This document shows positions 26,946 through 36,137 of a stretch of DNA of 64,000 nt, piece by piece (position 1 is the first letter of the stretch; each line of letters begins with the position of its first letter). The notes under the pieces were generated by a model that was not told the DNA's origin, did not search any database, and was given only the letters and a program-made list of their open reading frames with translations. A program made the translations under genes and the position numbers. The stretch is from assembly GCF_003633615.1 (NCBI RefSeq), contig NZ_RBKU01000001.1:1426001-1490000 (forward strand), written 5' to 3'. The DNA is from Mucilaginibacter gracilis. Lineage in GTDB: Bacteria; Bacteroidota; Bacteroidia; Sphingobacteriales; Sphingobacteriaceae.

Positions 26946-27587
26946 ATGAGCAAAGAAAATTACGACCGATACGATGATGAGGAAGATGTGGACGGTTATG
27001 TAAAAATTGACCGCTATAACCCGGAACTCATCCAAAATATATCAACCCATTACAAGGATATATTAACCCAGTTAGGTGAGGACCCTAACCGAGAAGGCTT
27101 GCTTAAAACGCCCGAACGTGTAGCTAAGGCATTGCTGTATTTAACACATGGTTACGACCTGAACCCGAAAGACATCTTAGAATCGGCAAAGTTTACCGAG
27201 GAATACAGCCAAATGGTTGTGGTAAAAGACATTGAAGTTTACTCGATGTGTGAACACCATATGTTACCCTTTTTTGGAAAGGCACATATTGCCTATATAC
27301 CAAACGGGCAGGTAGTTGGCCTGAGCAAAATACCCCGCGTGGTTGATGCCTTTGCACGCCGCCTACAGGTGCAAGAACGTTTAACCAACCAAATACGAGA
27401 TTGTATACAAGAAACCTTAAACCCCATTGGCGTAGGCGTTGTAATGGAGTGCCGCCATTTATGCATGTGCATGCGCGGTGTACAAAAGCAAAACTCGGTA
27501 ACAACAACATCGGCCTTTACAGGCGAATTTATTAAAGAAAAAACCCGTGCCGAATTTTTACATTTGATATCATCAAAATTGAGCTAA
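26946..27587 (+). CDS. folE: GTP cyclohydrolase I
   Basis: 213 residues. The zinc-binding motifs are present (MCEHHMLPF, and [10 protein letters not shown]), with [23 protein letters not shown] in the active-site region (key: RVVD, QVQERLT). FolE turns GTP into dihydroneopterin triphosphate, first step to folate, tetrahydrobiopterin or deazaguanine compounds. It begins 5 nt after the PTPS-like gene, so an operon. The first 30 residues are acidic and poorly conserved. Confidence 0.97.
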   Translation: MSKENYDRYDDEEDVDGYVKIDRYNPELIQNISTHYKDILTQLGEDPNREGLLKTPERVAKALLYLTHGYDLNPKDILESAKFTEEYSQMVVVKDIEVYSMCEHHMLPFFGKAHIAYIPNGQVVGLSKIPRVVDAFARRLQVQERLTNQIRDCIQETLNPIGVGVVMECRHLCMCMRGVQKQNSVTTTSAFTGEFIKEKTRAEFLHLISSKLS

Positions 27588-27592
27588 AAAAA

Positions 27593-27670
27593 GGTTCATA
27601 GTTGATGGTTCATAGATCATAGTAGAAAGGCTAAAAACACCATGAACCATTATCTATGAACCATGAACCA
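27593..27670. repeat. inverted repeat of iterated GGTTCATAG word, folE-fabD gap
   Basis: Left arm 27593-27622 holds GGTTCATAG twice; right arm 27639-27670 holds the complement CTATGAACC and CATGAACC copies. The arms enclose 16 nt. The element lies just after the folE stop and ends 25 nt before the fabD start. Confidence 0.8.
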
Positions 27671-27695
27671 AATAACTAACTAACCAATAACTAAA

Positions 27696-28574
27696 TTGAA
27701 AGCATACATATTTCCAGGACAAGGCGCCCAGTTTGTAGGCATGGGTAAAAACATTTACGACCAATCCGAACAAGCCCGCGAATTATTTGAACAGGCCAAT
27801 AGCATTTTAGGCTTCCGCATTACCGATATGATGTTTAACGGTACCGACGAAGACCTGAAACAAACCAATGTTACCCAACCGGCTATATTTTTGCATTCGG
27901 TTATTTTAGCAAAAACAATTAGCAATTTTGAGCCGGAGATGGTAGCGGGCCATTCGCTTGGCGAGTTTTCGGCGTTGGTGGCTGCCGGTGCGCTTTCGTT
28001 TGAAGATGGATTGCGTTTGGTAGCATCCCGCGCCAACGCGATGCAAAAAGCCTGCGACATTCAACCATCAACAATGGCAGCCATTTTGGGCCTTGATGAT
28101 TATACAGTTGAAGAAATTTGCCACAGGATAAGCAATGTGGTTGTGCCGGCAAATTACAATTGCCCGGGGCAACTGGTTATATCGGGCACCATTGCCGGTA
28201 TTGACGAAGCTTGCGAAAAGCTTACCGCTGCCGGGGCAAAAAGAGCATTAAAGTTAAACGTTGGCGGCGCATTTCACTCGCCATTAATGGAGCTGGCCAA
28301 GGTTGAATTGGAAGCGGCTATTGTTGCTATCGAAATTAAGAGCCCTATATGCCCTATCTATCAAAATATTGATGCCAAACCTTATACCGATCCGGCTGCT
28401 ATTAAGGCAAACCTCATATCGCAGCTAACCGGCCCTGTACGTTGGACACAAACCATGCAACGTATGATACAAGATGGTGCAACATCGTTTACCGAAGTTG
28501 GGCCCGGTAATGTTTTGCAAGGCCTGGTTAAAAAGGTTGACAGGGCAATGAAAACAGAAAGCGCCACCTTATAA
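27696..28574 (+). CDS. fabD: malonyl-CoA:ACP transacylase
   Basis: 292 residues, TTG start. FPGQGAQFVGMG opens the fold; the nucleophile is S87 in AGHSLGEFSAL and the catalytic His is H194 in GGAFHSPLM; R/Q blocks follow as expected. FabD loads malonate onto acyl carrier protein for fatty acid synthesis. No ATG fits: the fold begins at the third residue. It stands apart from other fab genes and is preceded by the GGTTCATAG hairpin. Confidence 0.96.
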   Translation: MKAYIFPGQGAQFVGMGKNIYDQSEQARELFEQANSILGFRITDMMFNGTDEDLKQTNVTQPAIFLHSVILAKTISNFEPEMVAGHSLGEFSALVAAGALSFEDGLRLVASRANAMQKACDIQPSTMAAILGLDDYTVEEICHRISNVVVPANYNCPGQLVISGTIAGIDEACEKLTAAGAKRALKLNVGGAFHSPLMELAKVELEAAIVAIEIKSPICPIYQNIDAKPYTDPAAIKANLISQLTGPVRWTQTMQRMIQDGATSFTEVGPGNVLQGLVKKVDRAMKTESATL

Positions 28575-28601
28575 AACAATTACACAGTATTTGGTTTTAT
28601 A

Positions 28602-28631
28602 TTGCTATTACATTAACACACTATAATTTTG
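28602..28631 (+). promoter_or_regulatory. consensus promoter overlapping the NtrY-like kinase start
   Basis: TTG (28602-28604), exactly 19 nt, then TAATTTTG (28624-28631): a full match to the Bacteroidota consensus. The last three bases are the only usable start codon (TTG) of the kinase gene, so transcription from here would begin inside the gene. See finding. Confidence 0.45.
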
Positions 28632-31600
28632 AATACTGCCGCCAAAATACGCTGGTTACTTGCGCTTATTTGCTTAAGCCTGTTTTTAACAGCCATCATT
28701 GCAAAACAATCGTACAGCCCGCGTAACAATCTGGATAGCAGTGCCAAAACCCTCGAAACAAATTTAAGGCAAAAAGAAACCTTTGCGCGCGATTTTATTG
28801 ACAATAAAACCAATTTTATAAAGCTTAAAAGCGTTGCTAATAGTGAGCAATACGCGCTGGATTTAACAAACCTGGTAAAAAACGAACACCTATACCTCTG
28901 CACCTATTCAAACAATCAACTAAGCTATTGGAACGGAGTTTCGGCATTGCCCGATAATATTGCGCAATACAAAGACGGCACCTCGTTTATAAAAACAACA
29001 AACGGTTATTACGAACTAATTAAAAAAAGTGATGGCAATTTTTGCGTTGCCATTTTTGTTTTGGTAAAAAATAATTATCACTATCAAAACCAGTATCTGC
29101 AAAACAATTTCGCAACCCAACTACTGCGCGACAATAACATTGCCATTGCCGACTTTGCCGACCCCAATGTTTACAACATACGCAGTGTAAAAAACGAGTA
29201 TCTGTTTTCGGTTAAACTTATAGCCGATAATCTTAACCCACTATTTGCGCTGATGCAAATTATGCTGTGGATAAGTGGCCTGTTATTGCTGTGCGCATTA
29301 ATTAATAACCTTGCCAATATTGTTGCTTCAAAGGGCCACGTTTTTATTGCGTACTTAATTATTGCTGCCTTAATTATTGCGGTACGGTTTGTTAACCTTT
29401 ACTACCACTGGCCTAATATTTACCAGGGAATAAGCTTATTTGAGCCTTCCTATTATGCCGCTAACACCATATTTCCGTCTCTGGGCGATTTTGTTATCAA
29501 CGTAATACTTATAACCTGGCTGGGGTTATTTATATACAACACACGCAATAAAATAATTAAAAGCCCAATAAAACGCACGGCATTAAGTTACGGTATATTG
29601 GTAGCTTGTGTGCTTTTTTTAATTGGCCTCTCGCGCGTGTTACTGGGTTTATTTGCGGGGCTGGTATTTAATTCGCACATCAATTTTGATGTAAACAACG
29701 TACTTAATTTAACCAGTTTTAGCGTTGTTGGTGTTGTTTTGCTTTGCTTTGGCCTTTTTATATTTATTTTATTTAGCGAAACTTGCCTGGCCGTTGCTTT
29801 AAAACTTAACGTAACAAACCGCAACAAACTAATTGTTTTAGTTGGCCTTACGCTACTTACAACAATAGCAGAAGCTATCCGCCATCACGATATTTCTGGC
29901 TTTTATCTATTGTGGTCGCTGGTGGTTATTATTCGCGGTTACGCAACTGTTTACGATAAAGGCAAGTTTAATGCGCTAACCTATATTGGCATCATCATTC
30001 TTTGTTCTATCATATCATCTATCAAATTATACACTTTCCAGGCTGTTAAAGAAAAGCAAACACGCCGGTTACTAATACAAGAGTTAGAATCGGCAGAAGA
30101 CCCGGGAGCCGAAAACATGTTTAACCAGATAGAATACGACATATCGCACTCCAACTTTGTTGTTTCTTATTTTAATAACACCGGCCGTAACCATAACTTT
30201 TTAAAAAGTAAATTTCAAAAACTGTTTTTCACAGGCTATTTATCTAAGTACGATTTTAAAACTTACGAATACGATACCAACAATAAACCCTTGCCGGGAA
30301 GCGGCGAATACGAGTTGGATAATTATAAAGACATGGTGGCTTACAGTGCTTTTAAAGTAAGGCCAACGCGTTATTTTTATAGGGTAAATAACTTTTTTGG
30401 CTTTCAAAGCTACTTTGCAATTATCCCGATTACTACAGATTCGGGGCGATTGGGTACCGTGGTTATCGATCTTAAATCAAAACCGCTTACAAGTACAGAG
30501 GCTTTCCCCGAATTATTGGTAGAAGGCAAGCCGCAAGATATTGATGCGTTTAAAGGATATTCGTACGCCTATTACTTTGATGGTAAGCTGCAAAACCAAA
30601 CAGGTAAGTATGTTTACAGTTTAGCCAACTACGAGTTTGTGGGTAAACTGAAACAATACGTTTACCAAACCGACAAAGGCAACTCCAATTACAACCACCT
30701 GATATACCAGCCAACCGAAAGCAAACTAATAGTAGTGAGCAAAGAGGATGATAAGGTTTACACCATTGTAACGTCGTTAACCTTCTTTTTTTTAGTGTTT
30801 TTAATTTTTGTTTTTTTATTGCTTGGTGCAGAGTGGTTATGGAATAATTATCGAAAATTTGATAAGGTTAAAAGCCTGAAATGGAACTTTTGGGATAGTT
30901 TTGATAAAATATTGTATAAAACCCGCATACAGCTATCAATGGTATTTGCGGTTGTTATTACTTTGTTAATTATTGGGGTTTTAACTTTTGTATCGGTGAG
31001 TGCGCAATACCAAACCCAGCAAGACGATTTTATACACGACAAAATATCGCGCATAGCTTCGGCTTATGAAAAACTGATGTTTGATAAAAACATAGCCAAT
31101 ACCAATGAAGATAATCAACTAACGTTTAATTCCTTTGCCGATACCTACTCATCAGACATAACACTTTTTGATAAAGACGGCACCCCCATTTACACTACCC
31201 AACCCAAGTTATACGACGACGGGTTGATAGCACGCCGCATGAATGCTACGGCATTTATATACCTAAGTACGTTTCAAAAATCGGGGTATATTAACGAGGA
31301 AACTATTGGCTCGCTTAAATACAAGGCCGCCTACGCGCCCGTAAGAGATGCCAAAAACAACGTTACCGGCTTTTTGCAACTTCCGTATTTTTCTAACGAA
31401 ACCGAATACCGGGAACGCATTGGTGCCTTTTTAAACACCATGATTAATGTATATGCACTTGTATTTGTGGCCATTGGCTTATTTGCAATTGCAGTAGCAC
31501 GGCAAATTACCACACCACTTACCATTATACAACAAAGTTTAAGCAAAACCATTTACGGCCGCAAAAACGAACCCATTGAATGGCAACATAACGACGAGAT

Positions 31601-32345
31601 TGGCTCGCTTATTAAAGAATACAACAACATGATTGCGGCACTGGAAAACAGCGCCCAAAAGCTCGCCCAGTCTGAAAGAGAAAATGCCTGGCGCGAAATG
31701 GCCAAACAGGTTGCGCACGAAATTAAAAACCCGTTAACGCCCTTAAAACTTGGCTTGCAATTGCTCGAAAAATCGTGGAAAGATAAGGACCCCAAATTTG
31801 ATATTAAATTTGAAAGGTTTAGCGCATCTTTTGTTGAGCAGATAGACAGCTTATCAAAAATTGCGTCGGAGTTTTCAAACTTTGCCAAAATGCCCGAAAC
31901 CCAGTTAGAGCGTTTTAACATTATAGATATTTTAGGCCAGGCTGTTACCATATTTAAGCAAACCATTAATTTCCAAATTATTTTTTACAACATGGGCGAG
32001 CCCTTTGTAATTTTGGCCGATAAAGACCAAATATTACGCAGCTTTAATAACTTGCTTAAAAACGCCATAGAAGCAGTGCCCGAAGACCGTTCGGGCGTTA
32101 TCAACATATCGTACGAAGTGATTAACAAGGTAATATTTATAAAAATAAAAGATAACGGCAATGGCATACCCGAGGCCCTGCGCAAACGGATATTTGTACC
32201 CAACTTTACCACAAAAACATCGGGTACCGGTTTGGGCCTGGCACTGGTTAAAAATGCTATCGAACACGCGCGCGGCAGTATATCATTTGATACCGAAATT
32301 GGCGTAGGCACTACGTTTTACATAAGCTTCCCGGTTGCCGTTTAA
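28629..32345 (+). CDS. large multi-pass NtrY-like sensor histidine kinase
   Basis: 1238 residues, TTG start. One N-terminal helix, a periplasmic stretch to about 200, about eight helices between 205 and 480, a second extracytoplasmic region, another helix near 715-740, a helix near 775-795, a further sensor part and a helix near 940-960. HAMP follows, then HisKA with HEIKNPLTPLKLGLQLL (about 1030) and HATPase with NNLLKNA, DNGNGIP and GTGLGLAL. This is the NtrY-like class. No response regulator gene lies nearby. No in-frame ATG or GTG occurs near the start. It ends at a strong hairpin. Confidence 0.9.
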   Translation: MNTAAKIRWLLALICLSLFLTAIIAKQSYSPRNNLDSSAKTLETNLRQKETFARDFIDNKTNFIKLKSVANSEQYALDLTNLVKNEHLYLCTYSNNQLSYWNGVSALPDNIAQYKDGTSFIKTTNGYYELIKKSDGNFCVAIFVLVKNNYHYQNQYLQNNFATQLLRDNNIAIADFADPNVYNIRSVKNEYLFSVKLIADNLNPLFALMQIMLWISGLLLLCALINNLANIVASKGHVFIAYLIIAALIIAVRFVNLYYHWPNIYQGISLFEPSYYAANTIFPSLGDFVINVILITWLGLFIYNTRNKIIKSPIKRTALSYGILVACVLFLIGLSRVLLGLFAGLVFNSHINFDVNNVLNLTSFSVVGVVLLCFGLFIFILFSETCLAVALKLNVTNRNKLIVLVGLTLLTTIAEAIRHHDISGFYLLWSLVVIIRGYATVYDKGKFNALTYIGIIILCSIISSIKLYTFQAVKEKQTRRLLIQELESAEDPGAENMFNQIEYDISHSNFVVSYFNNTGRNHNFLKSKFQKLFFTGYLSKYDFKTYEYDTNNKPLPGSGEYELDNYKDMVAYSAFKVRPTRYFYRVNNFFGFQSYFAIIPITTDSGRLGTVVIDLKSKPLTSTEAFPELLVEGKPQDIDAFKGYSYAYYFDGKLQNQTGKYVYSLANYEFVGKLKQYVYQTDKGNSNYNHLIYQPTESKLIVVSKEDDKVYTIVTSLTFFFLVFLIFVFLLLGAEWLWNNYRKFDKVKSLKWNFWDSFDKILYKTRIQLSMVFAVVITLLIIGVLTFVSVSAQYQTQQDDFIHDKISRIASAYEKLMFDKNIANTNEDNQLTFNSFADTYSSDITLFDKDGTPIYTTQPKLYDDGLIARRMNATAFIYLSTFQKSGYINEETIGSLKYKAAYAPVRDAKNNVTGFLQLPYFSNETEYRERIGAFLNTMINVYALVFVAIGLFAIAVARQITTPLTIIQQSLSKTIYGRKNEPIEWQHNDEIGSLIKEYNNMIAALENSAQKLAQSERENAWREMAKQVAHEIKNPLTPLKLGLQLLEKSWKDKDPKFDIKFERFSASFVEQIDSLSKIASEFSNFAKMPETQLERFNIIDILGQAVTIFKQTINFQIIFYNMGEPFVILADKDQILRSFNNLLKNAIEAVPEDRSGVINISYEVINKVIFIKIKDNGNGIPEALRKRIFVPNFTTKTSGTGLGLALVKNAIEHARGSISFDTEIGVGTTFYISFPVAV

Positions 32346-32380
32346 TGTAGTAAATGCAGCCTGTAACCACCTCCCTTAAA

Positions 32381-32420
32381 GCAAAAGGCCCGTTGAGTGT
32401 TTGCTCAACGGGCCTTTTGC
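32381..32420 (+). terminator. terminator of the NtrY-like kinase gene
   Basis: A perfect 17-bp stem with arms GCAAAAGGCCCGTTGAG and its complement, loop TGTTTG. The right arm ends in CCTTTTGC, which is also the first unit of the following heptamer array. Confidence 0.8.
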
Positions 32421-32519
32421 CTTTTGCCTTTTGCCTTTTGCCTTTTGCCTTTTGCCTTTTGCCTTTTGACTTTTGACTTTTGACTTTTGACTTTTGACTT
32501 TCCGACTTTCCGACTTCTG
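32413..32519. repeat. heptamer tandem array, 15 units
   Basis: CCTTTTG repeated 8 times (32413-32468), then ACTTTTG 4 times (32469-32496), ACTTTCCG twice (32497-32512), and ACTTCTG once (32513-32519). The first unit is part of the terminator arm and the last abuts the stop codon of the convergent gene. The ordered drift of the unit along the array suggests stepwise slippage. Confidence 0.95.
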
Positions 32520-32520
32520 C

Positions 32521-33444
32521 TTACTTCAGCGTAAAGCTCGATTTACCCATGGTGTAACCATCGGCATAAAGCAGCACGGTATAGGCTCCTTTTTGGAAAG
32601 TTCCCGGGTTTACCCAGTCAAGGCTGTAAACACTACCATCATCCTTAAAATCAATGGCGGCCTTAAAGGTATATTGAAATTCCTGACCATCAGCCTCAAA
32701 TTTGCCAGAGTCTGTTTGCGTAATCAGGTTGCCGGTTGGGTCAATAATACGCACGTAAACATCATGCAGCCTTTTTTCGGCAACGGCATTGCCAGGTATG
32801 GTAAAATCAATTTTTATTTTTTTGGTAACCGCCGCACGGTTTTTTTCAACCTCTTTACCGCTCGACTTTAATTTTAGTGTTGCTATATTGATGCTGCCTG
32901 TTTTTAAAGCCGAAGCAATTTGAACCTTAGTGCCAAGGTCTGCGTTTTGCTTTTCAAGCGTAGTTGCTTTTTGTGCTACTGTAGCCAGGTTGTTTTTTAA
33001 GGTATCGCGTTCGGTAGTTAACGATTCGTTTTGCTTTTTAAGCTCATCAATATCTGCAGTGTACTTGGTTACAAAGTACCTAAGTTGTTTTACATCTTCC
33101 TGAGCTTTTTTCAAGTCTTCGGCAGTTAGCTTTCCTTTATCAAGCTGTTTGCGCAGTTCTTTAATTTTAACTTTAAGCGAGTCGTTTTTGGCCTGCAACA
33201 CTGCCGACATTTGGGTTTTACCCATATTTACCTGCTCTATTTGCGTTTCAAGGCTATCCAGCTCGGTTTGTAAACGGGTTTTCTCGTCGTTTTGGTAAAC
33301 TATAACATTATCAGTTTTACTTTTCGTTACCAACAGGTAAATGTCGCTACCCACTAAAGCTAAAATAACTACTATTAAAAAGTAAATTACATTTGAGTTT
33401 TTTTTGGGGGCTCTGTCTTGTTGATCTTCCATGTTTTCTATCAT
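32521..33444 (-). CDS. membrane-anchored coiled-coil protein, unknown function
   Basis: 307 residues. A short cytoplasmic N-terminus, one membrane helix (about 19-38), a long coiled coil (about 45-180, rich in heptads such as LQTELDSLETQIEQV), then a C-terminal beta domain of about 120 residues ending SSFTLK. Proteins of this layout occur widely in Sphingobacteriales; I recognise no functional family. Translation may also start at the Met 12 nt in. Its stop codon touches the heptamer array. Upstream lies a gene-free stretch of about 330 nt. Confidence 0.75.
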   Translation of the reverse strand: MIENMEDQQDRAPKKNSNVIYFLIVVILALVGSDIYLLVTKSKTDNVIVYQNDEKTRLQTELDSLETQIEQVNMGKTQMSAVLQAKNDSLKVKIKELRKQLDKGKLTAEDLKKAQEDVKQLRYFVTKYTADIDELKKQNESLTTERDTLKNNLATVAQKATTLEKQNADLGTKVQIASALKTGSINIATLKLKSSGKEVEKNRAAVTKKIKIDFTIPGNAVAEKRLHDVYVRIIDPTGNLITQTDSGKFEADGQEFQYTFKAAIDFKDDGSVYSLDWVNPGTFQKGAYTVLLYADGYTMGKSSFTLK

Positions 33445-33779
33445 GTTAATTACTATTAGGCAAAAAAGTGTTTAAATTAAAGGTGTACTCATGCTGCGCT
33501 ACTCACACAACAATGGCTCTAAGATATTATTTTTAAAGGTTATTTTTCAAATTTAAACTCTTATGCTTTCAATTTTGTGCATTTACGTACCGGTTTAAAC
33601 AACAGTAACCGTTAACCAATTACAAATAATTGTTGGTTTTGTTTTAACGTATTACCAGGTTTTAAGCAACGGTTTGTTAAACCCTGTTTTATTATTGTTT
33701 CCACGGGTTAAAACAATAACATAATAAACTGCATTACTTTCAGTTTAATATCTTTGCTTCTCAAAAAATTTATTTGCTA
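33445..33779. other. gene-free AT-rich interval
   Basis: Between two divergent genes. I see the -7 box at 33749-33756 and a weak inverted repeat (TATTGTTT at 33693-33700 with AAACAATA at 33711-33718). No tRNA, small ORF or conserved RNA was recognised. Confidence 0.6.
33749..33756 (+). promoter_or_regulatory. candidate -7 box for the GHL10 gene
   Basis: TATCTTTG matches TAnnTTTG, 23 nt before the ATG at 33780. No clear TTG at the expected spacing. Confidence 0.45.
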
Positions 33780-35324
33780 ATGGGTTTGTATAAAAAAGCG
33801 TTATTTATTTTTTCTGTTTTACCGCTATATGTTTTGAATATAAACGCACAGACTAAAACTGAGCCAAAACCCCAACCTAAACGCGAGTTTCGCGGCGTGT
33901 GGGTGGCTACAGTTAGTAATATTGACTGGCCTTCAAGCAGCCATTCGTCATCATCAACCCAAATTAAGGAGCTTACCGATATTTTAGATTCGCACCAAAA
34001 AACGGGCATTAATGCCATTATGTTTCAGGTGCGGCCCGCTGCCGATGCCCTTTATGCCAAAAGCCACGAGCCATGGTCGCAGTGGTTAACCGGTGTACAA
34101 GGCCGTGCGCCAAACCCTTTATACGACCCTTTAGAAATTGCTATAAACGAAGCCCATAAACGCGGCATGGAACTGCATGCATGGCTAAACCCCTACCGGG
34201 CCACGTTTTCGGCGGGGAGCAGTGTGGCGGCTAACAGCATTATTAACCAAAAGCCCGAGTGGTTTTTTACCTACGGTGGCCAAAAAATATTTAATCCGGG
34301 TTTGCCCGAGGTACGCGCCTACATCCTCAAAATAGTTTTGGATGTGGTTGATAATTACGATGTAGACGGTATACACATGGACGACTATTTTTATCCGTAC
34401 CCAATTCACGGGCAAAAAATTAACGATTCGGCAGCTTATAAAGAATATGGTAAAGCCTTTGATAGTGTTGACGACTGGCGCCGTAACAATGTAGACCTGA
34501 TGATTAAAATGCTTAGCGACAGCATTCATAAACATAAGCCGTATTTAAAATTCGGTATAAGCCCAATCGGAATCTGGAAAAACCGTAGCCAAGATCCACG
34601 CGGATCGGAAACTAACGGTATATCAACCTATACCGAACTTTATGCCGATACCCGTAAATGGATTATGTCGGGCTGGGTTGACTATATAAACCCGCAAGTG
34701 TACTGGAGTTTAGGTTACCGCCTGGCTGCTTTTGAAAAAGTGATTGACTGGTGGAGCGATAATACTTACAACAGGCACCTTTATATTGGCCAGGCCCCAT
34801 ACCGTATTATTGAAAACGTTAGCCCCGCCTTTAGGTTGAGCACCCAACTTCCGGACCAGTTAAAGTATATCCGTAAAAACGCACGGGTACAGGGTAGCAT
34901 ATATTTCAGCTCAAAATCGGTAACTAAAAACCCGCTTGGTTTTGCCGATTCGTTGAGGCAAAATTATTATCGTTATCCGGCAATGCCGCCAACCATGCTT
35001 TGGCTTGATTCGGTAGCCCCAAATGCCCCGCGTAACCTACTGGTAAAACTTAAACCAAAAGCGGCGGTATTAAGCTGGGAAGCACCGTTACCTGCTAAAG
35101 ATAAAGAACCTGTTTACGGCTACGTTATATACCGTTTTTACCAGGGCGAAAAAGCAAATATTGAAGACCCCCAATATATTTTACAAATTAAATACAACAC
35201 CGAAACCGCCTTTGTAGACGCCACCATTGAGCCCGGCAAAACCTACCAATACGTAGTAACAGCCATTGATAGGCTGAAAAATGAAAGCTACCCCAGCGCA
35301 GTTGTAAACACGGGCGAGAAATAG
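33780..35324 (+). CDS. GHL10-type glycoside hydrolase with C-terminal Fn3-like domain
   Basis: 514 residues with a signal peptide (ends NINAQ). FRGVWVATVSNIDWPS, GINAIMFQVRPAADALY, PLEIAINEAHKRGMELHAWLNPYR (blocks EAHKRGMELHAW, LNPYR) and GIHMDDYFYPYP are typical of the GHL10/YngK (PF02638) family, a TIM-barrel enzyme group tied to cell-wall glycans. The last 90 residues (from APNAPRNLLVKL) look like a fibronectin type III module. I start at the ATG, two codons after an in-frame TTG. Single-gene unit. Exact substrate unknown. Confidence 0.87.
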   Translation: MGLYKKALFIFSVLPLYVLNINAQTKTEPKPQPKREFRGVWVATVSNIDWPSSSHSSSSTQIKELTDILDSHQKTGINAIMFQVRPAADALYAKSHEPWSQWLTGVQGRAPNPLYDPLEIAINEAHKRGMELHAWLNPYRATFSAGSSVAANSIINQKPEWFFTYGGQKIFNPGLPEVRAYILKIVLDVVDNYDVDGIHMDDYFYPYPIHGQKINDSAAYKEYGKAFDSVDDWRRNNVDLMIKMLSDSIHKHKPYLKFGISPIGIWKNRSQDPRGSETNGISTYTELYADTRKWIMSGWVDYINPQVYWSLGYRLAAFEKVIDWWSDNTYNRHLYIGQAPYRIIENVSPAFRLSTQLPDQLKYIRKNARVQGSIYFSSKSVTKNPLGFADSLRQNYYRYPAMPPTMLWLDSVAPNAPRNLLVKLKPKAAVLSWEAPLPAKDKEPVYGYVIYRFYQGEKANIEDPQYILQIKYNTETAFVDATIEPGKTYQYVVTAIDRLKNESYPSAVVNTGEK

Positions 35325-35340
35325 CAGGTTGATATAGTAA

Positions 35341-36093
35341 CTAACTATTCATTACCGCACCGCAATTAATATCGATGGTTTGGCCTGTGATGGAACGTTG
35401 TTGGGTGAGGTAAAAAACCAGATCGGCAATTTCTTCGGGTTCGCTCATGCGGCGTAACGGAACGCTTTGCATGGCTATATCGTAAAACTCGGCTTTGGTG
35501 ATGCCAATACCATCGGCTATGCCCTGCAAACCATCTTGCGACATTTCGGTATCAACCCATCCGGGGCAAATGGCATTCACCAATATTTTTTCGGGTGCAA
35601 ACTGCACCGCCCACGATCGCATCAGGCCCAATAAACCTGCCTTAGAGGCACAATAGGCCGAATAATTGGCAACACCCAACCTTGCCAATACCGACGATGT
35701 AATAACGATCTGTTTTTCATCACCCGCTTTTCTAAGTTGTGGTAAAAAAGTATTTACAAAATTATAGGTACCTGTTAAGTTTGTGGCTATAATATCGTCC
35801 CAGCGGTCGGCATCACCCCAGTAGTTTTCGCCGCCGACGCCCGAATTGGCAATTAAACCATGAATAGTAAAGCCATCAATATCCAAGGCAGCTTTTGCCA
35901 GGCTTTCTTTACTGCGTATATCGGCAACCAGCATGCGGTGCCCGTTTCCCCTTAACGCAGATAGGGTTTGTTGCAGCGTTTGTTTATTACGGCCCAATAA
36001 AATACAATGGTTACCCTGCTCGGCAAGCTTTTGGGCTATAGCCTGGCCTATCCCGCTACCTGCGCCACTTATAATATATGTTTTTGATGCCAT
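35341..36093 (-). CDS. SDR-family oxidoreductase
   Basis: 250 residues. Classical short-chain dehydrogenase: SGAGSGIG (cofactor), ANSG (N in the NNAG block), ITSSVLA (Ser) and YSAYCASK (Tyr and Lys), CPGWVDTEM. The C-terminal SITGQTIDINCGAVMNS resembles FabG-like reductases. It lies 44 nt after the DNA ligase gene on the same strand, where Lhr or PdeM is often found in related genomes, and could be co-transcribed. Substrate unknown. Confidence 0.9.
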   Translation of the reverse strand: MASKTYIISGAGSGIGQAIAQKLAEQGNHCILLGRNKQTLQQTLSALRGNGHRMLVADIRSKESLAKAALDIDGFTIHGLIANSGVGGENYWGDADRWDDIIATNLTGTYNFVNTFLPQLRKAGDEKQIVITSSVLARLGVANYSAYCASKAGLLGLMRSWAVQFAPEKILVNAICPGWVDTEMSQDGLQGIADGIGITKAEFYDIAMQSVPLRRMSEPEEIADLVFYLTQQRSITGQTIDINCGAVMNS

Positions 36094-36137
36094 GTTGTAT
36101 ATTTGCTATAATAGGCTAATATAGGTAATGAAACTAT

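Noticed and set aside
32413..32519. Possible CRISPR-like array
   Set aside because: Units are 7-8 nt in direct tandem with no spacers and there are no cas genes.
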